Positions 32,042 through 40,454 of a stretch of 64,000 bases of DNA are shown piece after piece. The DNA is taken from contig NZ_CANMTE010000001.1 of the NCBI RefSeq assembly GCF_947500795.1, positions 186,001-250,000 of the forward strand, written 5' to 3'. The position numbers were made by a program, and so were the translations under genes. Below the pieces are notes generated by a model. It was given only the letters and a program-made list of their open reading frames with translations. It made no database searches and was not told the origin of the DNA. Position 1 is the first letter of the stretch. Every line of letters begins with the position of its first letter. This DNA is from an uncultured Gelidibacter sp. Its GTDB lineage: Bacteria > Bacteroidota > Bacteroidia > Flavobacteriales > Flavobacteriaceae.

Positions 32042-33661
32042 CTATAGCTGCTTTGAGTCTACGTAATAATCAGGTTCAACAGTTATAGTTTTTCCTTTTA
32101 CTTTTAATGTGGACCAACTTGCTTTTGGACCTATTTTCTGATTTTTCCCATCGATAGTTATTTCAATAGGCATTTCAAAATTAGCCACTGTATTGGTCCA
32201 ACGGTATTTTAAGTGTTCATCTTTAAGTTCGTATTCTAATGTAGGGATTTTAGAATCTCTTAAATATTGATTAAAGAACGCGTTTAAATCAATACCTGAC
32301 ATTTCAGAAATATAGTTTTCAATTTGGGCTGTAGTCACGGTTTTGTGGTAGAATGTTTCGTTTAATCCTCTTAATATTTGTCGCCACTTGTCATCATCAT
32401 TAACCCACTGTCTTAAGGTGTGTAACATATTGGAGCCTTTGTAATACATGTCGCCTGAACCCGATTGGTTCACGTCATACTGCCCAATAATTGGGCTGTC
32501 GTTTTGAATAGCGCGACGTGTTCCAATAACATATTCCGCGCCTGCATTTTTTCCGTAGAAATACTCTAAAAACAAACTCTCCGAATAAGCGGTAAAACTC
32601 TCATGAATCCACATGTCTGCAATGTCTTTGTAGGTAATGTTATTTGCGAACCACTCGTGGCCAGATTCATGAATAATGATAAAATCAAACTTTAAACCCC
32701 AACCAGTGCCTGATAAATCGCGTCCTAAATAGCCTTTTTTGTAATCATTTCCATAAGTGACTGAACTTTGGTGCTCCATTCCTAAATAAGGCACTTCCAC
32801 CAATTTAAAACCATCTTCATAAAATGGATAAGGCCCAAACCAATATTCAAAAGCTTCCATCATTCGTGGGGCATCCTTGAAATGTGTCTTTGCCTTTTCG
32901 AGATTGTCCCGTAATACATAATAATCCATTTTTAACGGTCCTTTTTCGCCGTTATAAACTTCTGAAAAATGGACATAATCCCCGATGTTGACATTCACAC
33001 CATAATTATTGATAGGATTATTGACGAACCAATTGTAAGTCTTTTTTCCATTGTTATGTTCTTCAATACTGCGTAATTGCCCGTTAGAAACATTCATCAA
33101 CTCCTTCGGAACAGTCACGCTTATAAGCATACTGTCAACTTCATCATACATATGATCTTTGTTAGGCCACCAAACGCTAGCGCCAAGTCCTTGGCAAGAA
33201 GTCGCTACAAAATCATTACCGTTGTCATCTTTTTTCCAAGAGAATCCACCATCCCAAGGAGCTCTTATAGCTTCTTTAGGCTGACCTTCATAATACACAT
33301 CTAAACTTTGAATGCTTCCTAATTCCTGAGCATTTTTCAAGGTGATAAAATGCGCATTGCCGTCATGAGAAACCTCTAAAGGAATATCGTCTTGAGTGAC
33401 TTTGGTAATGGTTAAAGGGGATTGTAAATCAATTTGAAGCACGTTATGTGGCTCCAAAACCTTATACTGAACAGTGTTTTTCCCTTTAATAGATTTTGTT
33501 GAAGGGTCAACTTCAACATCCAAATGATAATAGGTCAAATTCCACCAAGCGCGTTCTGGCGTTATAGAGCCTCTCAACGTGTCCTGTTTTGTAAAGGATT
33601 TCTCTTGAGCTGTTACCGTTTGAAATGTTAATGCAATAACTATTAAAATATACTTGTTCAT
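32042..33661 (-). CDS. M1-family zinc metallopeptidase
   Basis: An exported aminopeptidase-like enzyme of 539 residues with signal peptide (about 1-18, ending VTAQEK). The N-terminal beta domain (YYHLDVEVDPSTKSIKG) precedes the catalytic domain with zinc motif HESGHEW and the third ligand Glu in WIHESFTAYSE, together the HExxH-18-E pattern. The GxMEN exopeptidase motif appears as YLGMEHQS, with His for Asn, which may alter specificity. It lies 3 bp downstream of an M28 peptidase, so both are likely used together to digest external peptides. Confidence 0.92.
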   Translation of the reverse strand: MNKYILIVIALTFQTVTAQEKSFTKQDTLRGSITPERAWWNLTYYHLDVEVDPSTKSIKGKNTVQYKVLEPHNVLQIDLQSPLTITKVTQDDIPLEVSHDGNAHFITLKNAQELGSIQSLDVYYEGQPKEAIRAPWDGGFSWKKDDNGNDFVATSCQGLGASVWWPNKDHMYDEVDSMLISVTVPKELMNVSNGQLRSIEEHNNGKKTYNWFVNNPINNYGVNVNIGDYVHFSEVYNGEKGPLKMDYYVLRDNLEKAKTHFKDAPRMMEAFEYWFGPYPFYEDGFKLVEVPYLGMEHQSSVTYGNDYKKGYLGRDLSGTGWGLKFDFIIIHESGHEWFANNITYKDIADMWIHESFTAYSESLFLEYFYGKNAGAEYVIGTRRAIQNDSPIIGQYDVNQSGSGDMYYKGSNMLHTLRQWVNDDDKWRQILRGLNETFYHKTVTTAQIENYISEMSGIDLNAFFNQYLRDSKIPTLEYELKDEHLKYRWTNTVANFEMPIEITIDGKNQKIGPKASWSTLKVKGKTITVEPDYYVDSKQL

Positions 33662-33664
33662 TGG

Positions 33665-35002
33665 TTAATTTCTTAAAATTGAATTTGGGAATACTACCAC
33701 GCTTTCATGACCATTTGCGCCCACAGAAGCGACGCCAAAATAGTAATTATCTATGACAATGCCATCGAGCGTGAATTCTTCACTATTGCTAACATATCTG
33801 GAATGGTCCCAAGTTGGTGAGGTTGTGTCTCTCCAATAAATTTTATAACCTATAGCCCCGTCTACTTTATCCCATTTTAATTTAGCCGATGGTTCCACAA
33901 TGCCGCCAATAGCAACAGTTTTAGGTGGAGGAGGAGCGGATGCTAAACTAGCCATGCTAATAGCGTTGACTGCGGTTAATTTAGCCGCATAAGGAAAATT
34001 AACGTGTTCAAAAGTATCACCATAAGTAATGCCGTTTTCGGTACGAATGTCTTGATGTTGTTGGGTGTAATTCTCATGAGCTTCCATAATTCGGATGCCA
34101 GGAAACCCTAAATCGTTAAAGGGACGGTGGTGCCCGCCACGACCAAATCGATCTAATCTGTACACCAGCATCGGATTCATTTCTGGCATATACGTTTGTG
34201 TAGTTTTGTGCACATAACGTGCCAATTGACGTGAAATTCCATCGACTTCACCACCGTAAAATCGGCGCATTTGACGCTCCTTTTCAGTTTCAGTAGGAGG
34301 GACGGGTTCAGAAAAAATTCGGAAGCTGCGGTTATCGATTACGCCATCTACACCTTCAATATTGCCAATCATATCATTATTCAAAACGCCAATAATGTCC
34401 CAACCTTTTTCTTTAGCATAAGCAGCCAACCCAGTGCCACCAAATAGGCCTTGTTCTTCTCCCGATAAGCCAACATAAATAATGCTATTTTCGAATTTAT
34501 ATTTTGATAAGACACGAGCTGCCTCAATGGTTCCTGCCATTCCCGAAGCGTTATCATTAGCGCCGGGAGCATCTGTTGTAAAATCCATGGTATCACTCCC
34601 GCGCGAATCAATATCGCCACTCATGATGATATAGCGGTTGGGATATTTAGTGCCTTTCTGAATGGCTACTACATTAACAATCCAAGCGTCATGCGGTACA
34701 CGGCTATTTCCTTCCTTGGTTACAAAATCCTTTTGGTAAGAAACCGCCAAACAGTTATTGCATGCTTTGGAGATGTTTTCAAATTCTTTTTTAATCCAAC
34801 GTCGTGCAGCGCCGATTCCCCGAGTTTCTGAAACCGTATCGCTAAAGGTATTTCGGGTTCCAAAATTAACGAGTGTTTGGACATCTTTTTCAATGCGCTG
34901 TGCAGAAACAGCATCAATGATATCGTAGATTTTTTGATCTGTTTGGGCGTTGAGGCTCACACAAAAACAAAGTGTAAGACCATATTTTAAAAGATAATTC
35001 AT
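33665..35002 (-). CDS. M28-family peptidase with C-terminal FnIII-like domain
   Basis: An exported zinc peptidase of 445 residues (signal peptide about 1-19). The M28 fold carries metal ligands in SGDIDSRGSD, APGANDNASGMAGTIE (Asp), LSGEEQGLFGG (catalytic Glu pair) and LNNDMIGNIEG (Asp), with a final His in HENYTQQHQD. The last ~90 residues (PKTVAIGGIVEPSAKLKWD, then GYKIYWRDTTS) look like a fibronectin type III module, probably for binding or spacing. It is 32 bp downstream of the propeller/DUF6265 gene and 3 bp before the M1 peptidase gene. Confidence 0.92.
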   Translation of the reverse strand: MNYLLKYGLTLCFCVSLNAQTDQKIYDIIDAVSAQRIEKDVQTLVNFGTRNTFSDTVSETRGIGAARRWIKKEFENISKACNNCLAVSYQKDFVTKEGNSRVPHDAWIVNVVAIQKGTKYPNRYIIMSGDIDSRGSDTMDFTTDAPGANDNASGMAGTIEAARVLSKYKFENSIIYVGLSGEEQGLFGGTGLAAYAKEKGWDIIGVLNNDMIGNIEGVDGVIDNRSFRIFSEPVPPTETEKERQMRRFYGGEVDGISRQLARYVHKTTQTYMPEMNPMLVYRLDRFGRGGHHRPFNDLGFPGIRIMEAHENYTQQHQDIRTENGITYGDTFEHVNFPYAAKLTAVNAISMASLASAPPPPKTVAIGGIVEPSAKLKWDKVDGAIGYKIYWRDTTSPTWDHSRYVSNSEEFTLDGIVIDNYYFGVASVGANGHESVVVFPNSILRN

Positions 35003-35034
35003 AGTAGCTTAATTTGATAGATGATGTGGCAATT

Positions 35035-36327
35035 TTATTTTTTATAATTGAATCTCACGTTCTCGATACTGCCATCTTTTTGTTTTATATCGACGTACAC
35101 GTTCATTTCATTAGCGCTTATTCTTTCAAAGGTCATGCCTTCAAATACCACTTTATTTGAGGTGATTTCCTTTAATGGAAAATCGATGGTTTCATCTTTT
35201 TCCTCCCATCCTTTAAGGTCGTTGCTAAAATGTTTTAGCTGCAGCATCAAGGTGTTGTCCACTTCACGAATAATTTCAATCTCATAAAAGACCACAGTGC
35301 CCTTTTCAATCAATTTAAATGTCGCCATCATCGATCCGCCTGTAGGTTCGCTCCAATTTTCTTCCGTTTGTCCGCCAAACGCTTCACCTTTCCAATTGCC
35401 AGCAATCCATTTGATGTTTTCAAGAGTTGGCGCTAAAGGAGTGTCCGGAGCAACTTCATTTTTTGCTGTTAGTTCACCAACAATCGCTAACTTTTTGCCG
35501 TTAGGGCTAATCGCTAAACGTGAAAGGTTTGATATGCCAAACTCCTTCAAGGTAGCTACTTCATTCCATTCTGTAGGATTCCTCGTGTTGAGTTTGTAAA
35601 TGGCATCGCCTTTGGTCATTAATATCTGTCCAATTTCCAGCCAATACATGTCCTCAACGCCCGGGAGTGCTGTAGCAATAGTTTTAATAGTTCCGTTTGC
35701 GGGATTTAATGATTTTATTTCCGAAGGCCCAGTGGTATTCTTAGAAATAAAACTGATCAAATTTGAGTTCGGAATTTGATGTAACGATCGGCCAATATGT
35801 GTCGCTACTCTTTTGTTTTCCTTCGTTTTTAAATTAGAAACATACAGGGATAGATAGTCGTTTTCCAAAACCGCCGAAACGATCTGATTTTCGTTTGACC
35901 AAACATGGTAACCAACTACCAAGGTGTCAAGTATAACTTCGTTTGTGCTGTTATTTAGATTATAGCGATAAAGGCGTTGCTTTCCGTCAGGATCCAATCT
36001 AATTGCGGCAACGGCATCTTGATTTGGGATTTTTAAGGGCGAATATTCACCGCCTTCCGTAAAGCAAATCCATGTTTTTAAGCCATAATTAAGGTCATAT
36101 TTGATGATGTCCGTTTGTCCATTTCTCGATCCTGCAAAGAGAATCGATTCATTGTCTATAAACGAGGGTTGGTTGTCATAGCCTTCATTGTTGGAAATAT
36201 TTTTAATATTAGACAGTTGTAAAGTTTCTTTTTTGGGATTCAAATCAAATAGAAATACTTCGGTATTCGGTTGAGAGAAACTGTAGCAAAAGCTAAATAC
36301 AAACAAGATTAAAAAGCGTGATCTCAT
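35035..36327 (-). CDS. exported TolB-like propeller fused to DUF6265-like domain
   Basis: A 430-residue exported protein (signal peptide about 1-18). Residues about 30-290 contain WD40/TolB-like blades (NEGYDNQPSFIDNESILFAG, SNLSRLAISPNGKKLAIVGE). The C-terminal ~140 residues match the lipocalin-like DUF6265 pattern (WIAGNWKGEAFGGQTEENW, then GGSMMATFKLIEKGTVVFYE). It is the first gene of a three-gene unit with the M28 and M1 peptidases, so a role in handling peptides or their products is plausible. No catalytic residues are recognised. Confidence 0.75.
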   Translation of the reverse strand: MRSRFLILFVFSFCYSFSQPNTEVFLFDLNPKKETLQLSNIKNISNNEGYDNQPSFIDNESILFAGSRNGQTDIIKYDLNYGLKTWICFTEGGEYSPLKIPNQDAVAAIRLDPDGKQRLYRYNLNNSTNEVILDTLVVGYHVWSNENQIVSAVLENDYLSLYVSNLKTKENKRVATHIGRSLHQIPNSNLISFISKNTTGPSEIKSLNPANGTIKTIATALPGVEDMYWLEIGQILMTKGDAIYKLNTRNPTEWNEVATLKEFGISNLSRLAISPNGKKLAIVGELTAKNEVAPDTPLAPTLENIKWIAGNWKGEAFGGQTEENWSEPTGGSMMATFKLIEKGTVVFYEIEIIREVDNTLMLQLKHFSNDLKGWEEKDETIDFPLKEITSNKVVFEGMTFERISANEMNVYVDIKQKDGSIENVRFNYKK

Positions 36328-36429
36328 GGAAGTTAATTTTCATAAAGATATAATTTTTGACGCTACGGGAGCATAAATTGAGCATAGCAGTTGGTACATT
36401 TCAATAAAATCCAATTGTATTTAAAAGCA

Positions 36430-36461
36430 AAAAGCCAATTCAAATTAATGAATTGGCTTTT
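36430..36461 (-). terminator. terminator of the fad operon
   Basis: Perfect 13-bp stem AAAAGCCAATTCA/TGAATTGGCTTTT, about 33 bp after the acyl-CoA dehydrogenase stop. Confidence 0.8.
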
Positions 36462-36493
36462 CTTAGTTAATAAAATTTATGTTAGTCAGAATT

Positions 36494-38299
36494 TTAGAAA
36501 CTATATTTATTGTCAGCTTTTACTTTTTCAGCAATTGCTTTACGTAAATCCACAATATCTGGATAGTTGGTATATTTCACATAACGCTTCAGACCCATAA
36601 GCATCATACGTTGTTCATCTCCTTCAGCGAATGAAATAATACTTTCCTTACCATTCTTTTCTACTTTAGAAACGGCATTGTATAAGTATAATTTAGCCAT
36701 TGCAATCTGAATTTCTTGAGACGCTTCACCAAAACGTTTTGCGTTTTTCTCAGTTCTCAAGATAGTGGATTCTGCCATGTAAATTTCAATCAGAATATCA
36801 GAAGCAGCCAATAACAATTGTTGTTGACCATCTAATTCTGGACCGAATTTTTGAACAGCAGCACCTGCAACCATTAAGAAAACTTTCTTCAGTTTAGCAA
36901 TCATTTCCTTTTCTTCTGCAAATAGTTCAGAGTAATCAGGCGTATCAAAAGAAGGGATTCCCATTAATTCATCAGCCACCGCTTGAGCAGGACCTAATAA
37001 ATCGACATGGCCTTTCATTGCTTTTTTAACCAACATTCCTACAGATAACATTCTGTTGATTTCATTGGTGCCTTCGTAAATTCTTGCAATACGTGCATCT
37101 CTCCAAGCAGCTTCCATAGGCGTATCTTTAGAGAAGCCCATTCCACCAAAAATTTGGATGCCTTCATCAGCACAATGTTGTACATCTTCAGAAACGGCAA
37201 CTTTTAGGATAGAACATTCGATAGCGTATTCTTCAACACCTTTTAATTCAGCTTCTTGATGTGAATTACCTGCAGCTTCACGAAGCGCAATACGGTCTTC
37301 AATATTTTTAGCAGCTCTGTATGATGCAGATTCACCAGCATAACAGTTAGTTGCCATTTCAGCCAACTTTAACTTGATCGCACCAAAGTCTGAGATTGGC
37401 GTGTTAAATTGCTTGCGCTCATTAGCATATTGCACGGCATTGGTGGTAATTCTTCTTTGAGAATCTAAACACGCCGCAGCAAGTTTAATACGACCAATAT
37501 TTAAGGCGTTCATAGCAATTTTAAATCCTTCGCCACGACCAGCCAACATATTTTCAACAGGAACCACTGTATCACTAAAGAATACTTGACGTGTTGAAGA
37601 CGCATGAATACCTAATTTATGCTCTTCTTCACCTAAAGAAATGCCGTTGTTAAGATCTTTCTCAACGATAAATCCGGTGATGTTTTTATCATTTTCTATA
37701 CGCGCAAATACAATAAACAAGTCGCAGAATCCAGCATTGGAGATCCACATTTTTTGTCCGTTGATTTTATATGATTTGCCATCTTCCGAAAGCGTAGCGG
37801 TAGTTTTACCAGAATTGGCATCAGATCCAGCGCCTGGTTCTGTTAATGCATAGGCACCAAACCATTCGCCTGTAGCTAGTTTTGGAACATATTTTTGTTT
37901 CTGCTCTTCAGTTCCATAAAGTGTAATTGGCATTGTTCCAATTCCTGTATGTGCTCCAAAGGCTGTACTAAAAGATCCTGTTCCACTAGAAATGTACTCA
38001 CATACAATCATGGTAGAAACAAACCCCATTCCCAATCCGCCATAAGCTTCAGGAACAGACACACCTAAGAATCCCATTTCTCCTGCCTTACGCATGACTT
38101 CTTCAGTAAGTGCATAATCTTTAGCCTCAAAACGATCTCTGTTTGGTATAATCTCACGGTCATTAAATTCAATAACCGAGTCGCGCATCATCTTTTGCTC
38201 TTCGTTAAAATCTTCAGGTGTAAATACGTCTTCGCATTTTGTTTCCTTTACGAGGAACTGTCCACCTCGTAATATTTCTTTTTCTTGTTGTGCTTCCAT
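36494..38299 (-). CDS. acyl-CoA dehydrogenase
   Basis: FAD enzyme for the first step of fatty-acid beta-oxidation, 601 residues. Family motifs are clear: YALTEPGAGSDANSGKTTA and WISNAGFCDLFIVFA in the middle beta domain, and RDARIARIYEGTNEINRML near the end of the core, whose Glu (YEGT) is the expected catalytic base. About 200 further residues follow this core, giving the long form usual in Bacteroidota. It is last in marR-fadB-fadA-acd. An inverted-repeat hairpin and a four-helix-bundle gene separate it from fadA. Confidence 0.94.
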   Translation of the reverse strand: MEAQQEKEILRGGQFLVKETKCEDVFTPEDFNEEQKMMRDSVIEFNDREIIPNRDRFEAKDYALTEEVMRKAGEMGFLGVSVPEAYGGLGMGFVSTMIVCEYISSGTGSFSTAFGAHTGIGTMPITLYGTEEQKQKYVPKLATGEWFGAYALTEPGAGSDANSGKTTATLSEDGKSYKINGQKMWISNAGFCDLFIVFARIENDKNITGFIVEKDLNNGISLGEEEHKLGIHASSTRQVFFSDTVVPVENMLAGRGEGFKIAMNALNIGRIKLAAACLDSQRRITTNAVQYANERKQFNTPISDFGAIKLKLAEMATNCYAGESASYRAAKNIEDRIALREAAGNSHQEAELKGVEEYAIECSILKVAVSEDVQHCADEGIQIFGGMGFSKDTPMEAAWRDARIARIYEGTNEINRMLSVGMLVKKAMKGHVDLLGPAQAVADELMGIPSFDTPDYSELFAEEKEMIAKLKKVFLMVAGAAVQKFGPELDGQQQLLLAASDILIEIYMAESTILRTEKNAKRFGEASQEIQIAMAKLYLYNAVSKVEKNGKESIISFAEGDEQRMMLMGLKRYVKYTNYPDIVDLRKAIAEKVKADNKYSF

Positions 38300-38324
38300 G
38301 TTGTTAGTAGTATTAAGTATTTGG

Positions 38325-38377
38325 TATTAAGTATTAAGATTAAAAAAGTTGAATTTTATTCATCTTGATACTTAATA
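38325..38377. repeat. inverted-repeat pair with no gene inside
   Basis: TATTAAGTATTAAGAT (38325-38340) and ATCTTGATACTTAATA (38362-38377) pair at 15 of 16 positions across 21 nt. The same TATTAAG unit recurs at 38311-38317 and around the second four-helix gene. It may be an empty version of the cassettes described nearby. Confidence 0.65.
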
Positions 38378-38407
38378 CTAACGTCTTTGTTCTGTTATTT
38401 AAATCAA

Positions 38408-38437
38408 TCAAGAGCCAAGAGTCAAGAGCCAAGACTA
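38408..38437. repeat. tandem 14-bp repeat, left border of four-helix cassette 1
   Basis: TCAAGAGCCAAGAG and TCAAGAGCCAAGAC are adjacent (38408-38435). The second copy runs into the stop codon of the four-helix gene. The 18 bp at 38420-38437 are an inverted copy (16 of 18) of 38789-38806 on the other side of the gene. Confidence 0.75.
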
Positions 38438-38788
38438 AAAAATTAGTCCAGATTGAAATCTTGAAATCATTTTTTGAATGTGTATTATTTTTTGTTCTAG
38501 TTCTTTAAATTTTTCTTGTGACAAGTAGTTTTCGTTAAATGCCACTATCAATTGTGTTTCCCATTCGAATGCTGAACCTAAACTGTCTTCAAGATATTTA
38601 TTAAAATGTTTGTCAGTGCTTTTGCTCGATCCTTCTGATATGTTCGAAGGAATTGATACTGCACATCTGTTCATTTGTGTCACTAAAGCAAATTTTTCAA
38701 AATCTGGAAAAGTTCGCGTCAGCCTATAACTATGTTGAACTAGACTGATTGACTCTTCCCAAATTTTTAATTTTTTAAAATTATGCAT
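38435..38788 (-). CDS. four-helix-bundle protein, 23S rRNA intervening-sequence (IVP) family, copy 1
   Basis: A 117-residue helical protein opening MHNFKKLKIWEESISLVQHSY with the family signature RCAVSIPSNISEGSSK. Relatives are encoded inside 23S rRNA intervening sequences of Leptospira and Coxiella, and the Avd accessory protein of diversity-generating retroelements has the same fold. Function is unknown; nucleic-acid binding has been suggested. It lies between fadA and the acyl-CoA dehydrogenase gene and has no link to fatty acids. Inverted repeats flank it almost exactly from one base before the ATG to the stop codon, as if gene and repeats were one inserted unit. Confidence 0.88.
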   Translation of the reverse strand: MHNFKKLKIWEESISLVQHSYRLTRTFPDFEKFALVTQMNRCAVSIPSNISEGSSKSTDKHFNKYLEDSLGSAFEWETQLIVAFNENYLSQEKFKELEQKIIHIQKMISRFQSGLIF

Positions 38789-38806
38789 TAGTCTTGGTTC
38801 TTGATT
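38789..38806. repeat. right border inverted repeat of four-helix cassette 1
   Basis: TAGTCTTGGTTCTTGATT begins right beside the start codon and pairs with 38420-38437 (16 of 18). A further short direct repeat, GATTCTAG twice, follows up to the fadA stop. Confidence 0.7.
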
Positions 38807-38821
38807 CTAGTAGTCCTGATT

Positions 38822-40012
38822 CTAGTTGAGGAACTCAAATATCCCACAAGCGCCTTGACCTGTACCTACGCACATCGTCACGGCTCCGTATTTTCCTTGC
38901 ATGTTACGCTGACGCATTTCATCAAATAACTGTACGGATAATTTTGAACCTGTACATCCTAGTGGGTGACCTAAGGCAATGGCGCCTCCATTAACGTTAA
39001 TGATGTCTGGATTTAAATCCAATTCTCTGATAACGGCAATAGATTGTGAAGCAAACGCTTCGTTTAACTCAATTAATTCTAAATCTTTTTGCTGTAAACC
39101 TGCTTGCTTTAATGCTTTTGGAATCGCTTTTACTGGACCAATACCCATAATGCGCGGTTCAACACCTGCGGCAGCATAATTCACTAATCGTGCAATAGGT
39201 TCAAGATTTAATTCTTTAACCATATCTTCACTCATGATCATTACAAACGCAGCACCGTCACTCATTTGTGATGAGTTTCCTGCGGTTACACTTCCGTTGG
39301 CAGCAAATACTGGACGCAATTTCGCAAGGGCTTCTAAACTTGTTCCTGCTCTTGGGCCTTCATCTTTAGTAACTGTGTAAGATTTCGTAGCTTTTTTACC
39401 GTTGGCATCAATATACGTTTGATCAACAGTAATCGGTACAATTTGTTTTTGAAAACGATCTTCTGCTTGTGCTTTTAAAGCTTTCATATGCGAATGATAG
39501 GCAAACTCATCCTGATCTTCTCGAGACACTTTGAATTGGTTGGCAACTGCTTCCGCAGTATTTCCCATTCCCCAATAATAATCTGGGTGACCCGCTTTTA
39601 CGGTATCGTAATTTAATTCCGGTTTAAATCCGGTCATCGGTACAGCACTCATACTTTCAGCACCACCTGCAATGATGCAATCGGCCATGCCTGCTTGAAT
39701 TTTAGCGGTGGCAATTCCAATAGTTTCGATACCTGAGGCACAAAAACGATTGATAGTTACACCAGGAACATCCACAGTGTCCAATCCGATCAACGAAATG
39801 AATCGTGCCATGTTAAGGCCTTGTGCACCTTCTGGCATTGCGTTACCCACAATAACGTCGTCAATACGTTTCTTGTCGAGGTTAGGCAATTCTTTCATCA
39901 TGTACTGGATGGTCTCAGCAGCGAGCTCGTCCGTTCTTTTAAATCGGAAAACACCTTTGGGCGCTTTACCAACAGCAGTTCTGTATGCTTTTACTATATA
40001 TGCTTGTTTCAT
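38822..40012 (-). CDS. fadA: acetyl-CoA C-acyltransferase (thiolase)
   Basis: Thiolase of 396 residues for the last step of beta-oxidation (3-ketoacyl-CoA plus CoA to acyl-CoA plus acetyl-CoA). Catalytic residues are in INRFCASGIETIG (nucleophile Cys), NGGAIALGHPLGCTG (His) and CVGTGQGACGIFE (second Cys). The GGAESMSAVPMTG segment is also typical. A biosynthetic acetoacetyl-CoA thiolase would look similar, but its position after fadB in one operon supports beta-oxidation. Confidence 0.94.
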   Translation of the reverse strand: MKQAYIVKAYRTAVGKAPKGVFRFKRTDELAAETIQYMMKELPNLDKKRIDDVIVGNAMPEGAQGLNMARFISLIGLDTVDVPGVTINRFCASGIETIGIATAKIQAGMADCIIAGGAESMSAVPMTGFKPELNYDTVKAGHPDYYWGMGNTAEAVANQFKVSREDQDEFAYHSHMKALKAQAEDRFQKQIVPITVDQTYIDANGKKATKSYTVTKDEGPRAGTSLEALAKLRPVFAANGSVTAGNSSQMSDGAAFVMIMSEDMVKELNLEPIARLVNYAAAGVEPRIMGIGPVKAIPKALKQAGLQQKDLELIELNEAFASQSIAVIRELDLNPDIINVNGGAIALGHPLGCTGSKLSVQLFDEMRQRNMQGKYGAVTMCVGTGQGACGIFEFLN

Positions 40013-40017
40013 TGAAA

Positions 40018-40053
40018 TAGTATTAAGATTTTAGTATTTAGTATTAAGATTTT
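40018..40053. repeat. direct repeats at the left border of four-helix cassette 2
   Basis: TAGTATTAAGATTTT occurs at 40018-40032 and 40039-40053 with a partial copy between. The second copy covers the stop codon of the four-helix gene. On the other side (40420-40460) inverted, degenerate forms of the same unit occur (TACTTAATACTTAATT). Confidence 0.7.
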
Positions 40054-40400
40054 GTGAGCGTGTTTTGTAATGAAAAATTCATTTTACATACTTCTACAAT
40101 GTCATTAATAATCGGTTTAATTGTTTCTTTTGTGACTAATTTTAAGCGTTCTGAAAGATATAACTGGGTTAATAATTCGTAGGAAGACCCATTGGCAATA
40201 CCTAAAAACTGTTTAAATTCTCCATTAGAATTTCTTCCAGCACCTTCTGCAATGTTTGATGGAATAGAGACGGCACTTCTTCTAATCTGAGAAATTAAAT
40301 TAAATTTTTCTTCAGATGGGAATTTTGCGGTAACGCGATAACAATGCTCTGTCACATCCATTGCTTTCAGCCAAATCTTTAAATCCTCAAACCTATGCAT
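40044..40400 (-). CDS. four-helix-bundle protein, IVP family, copy 2
   Basis: A 118-residue helical protein opening MHRFEDLKIWLKAMDVTEHCY with signature RSAVSIPSNIAEGAGRN. I start it at the ATG at 40400, which aligns with the other copy; an in-frame ATG two codons earlier (40406) is possible. It is clearly related to copy 1 (same opening and central motif) but too different to be a recent duplicate. It sits between fadB and fadA with degenerate repeats on both sides. Function unknown. Confidence 0.87.
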   Translation of the reverse strand: MHRFEDLKIWLKAMDVTEHCYRVTAKFPSEEKFNLISQIRRSAVSIPSNIAEGAGRNSNGEFKQFLGIANGSSYELLTQLYLSERLKLVTKETIKPIINDIVEVCKMNFSLQNTLTKS

Positions 40401-40454
40401 AATCATAAATTTAGTCTACATGTATCTTTGTACTTAATTCTGAGTACTTAATAC

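Noticed and set aside
38325-38377. Hairpin considered as a terminator between fadA and the acyl-CoA dehydrogenase
   Set aside because: AT-rich stem with no T run after it; the repeat relation to the IVP borders explains it better.
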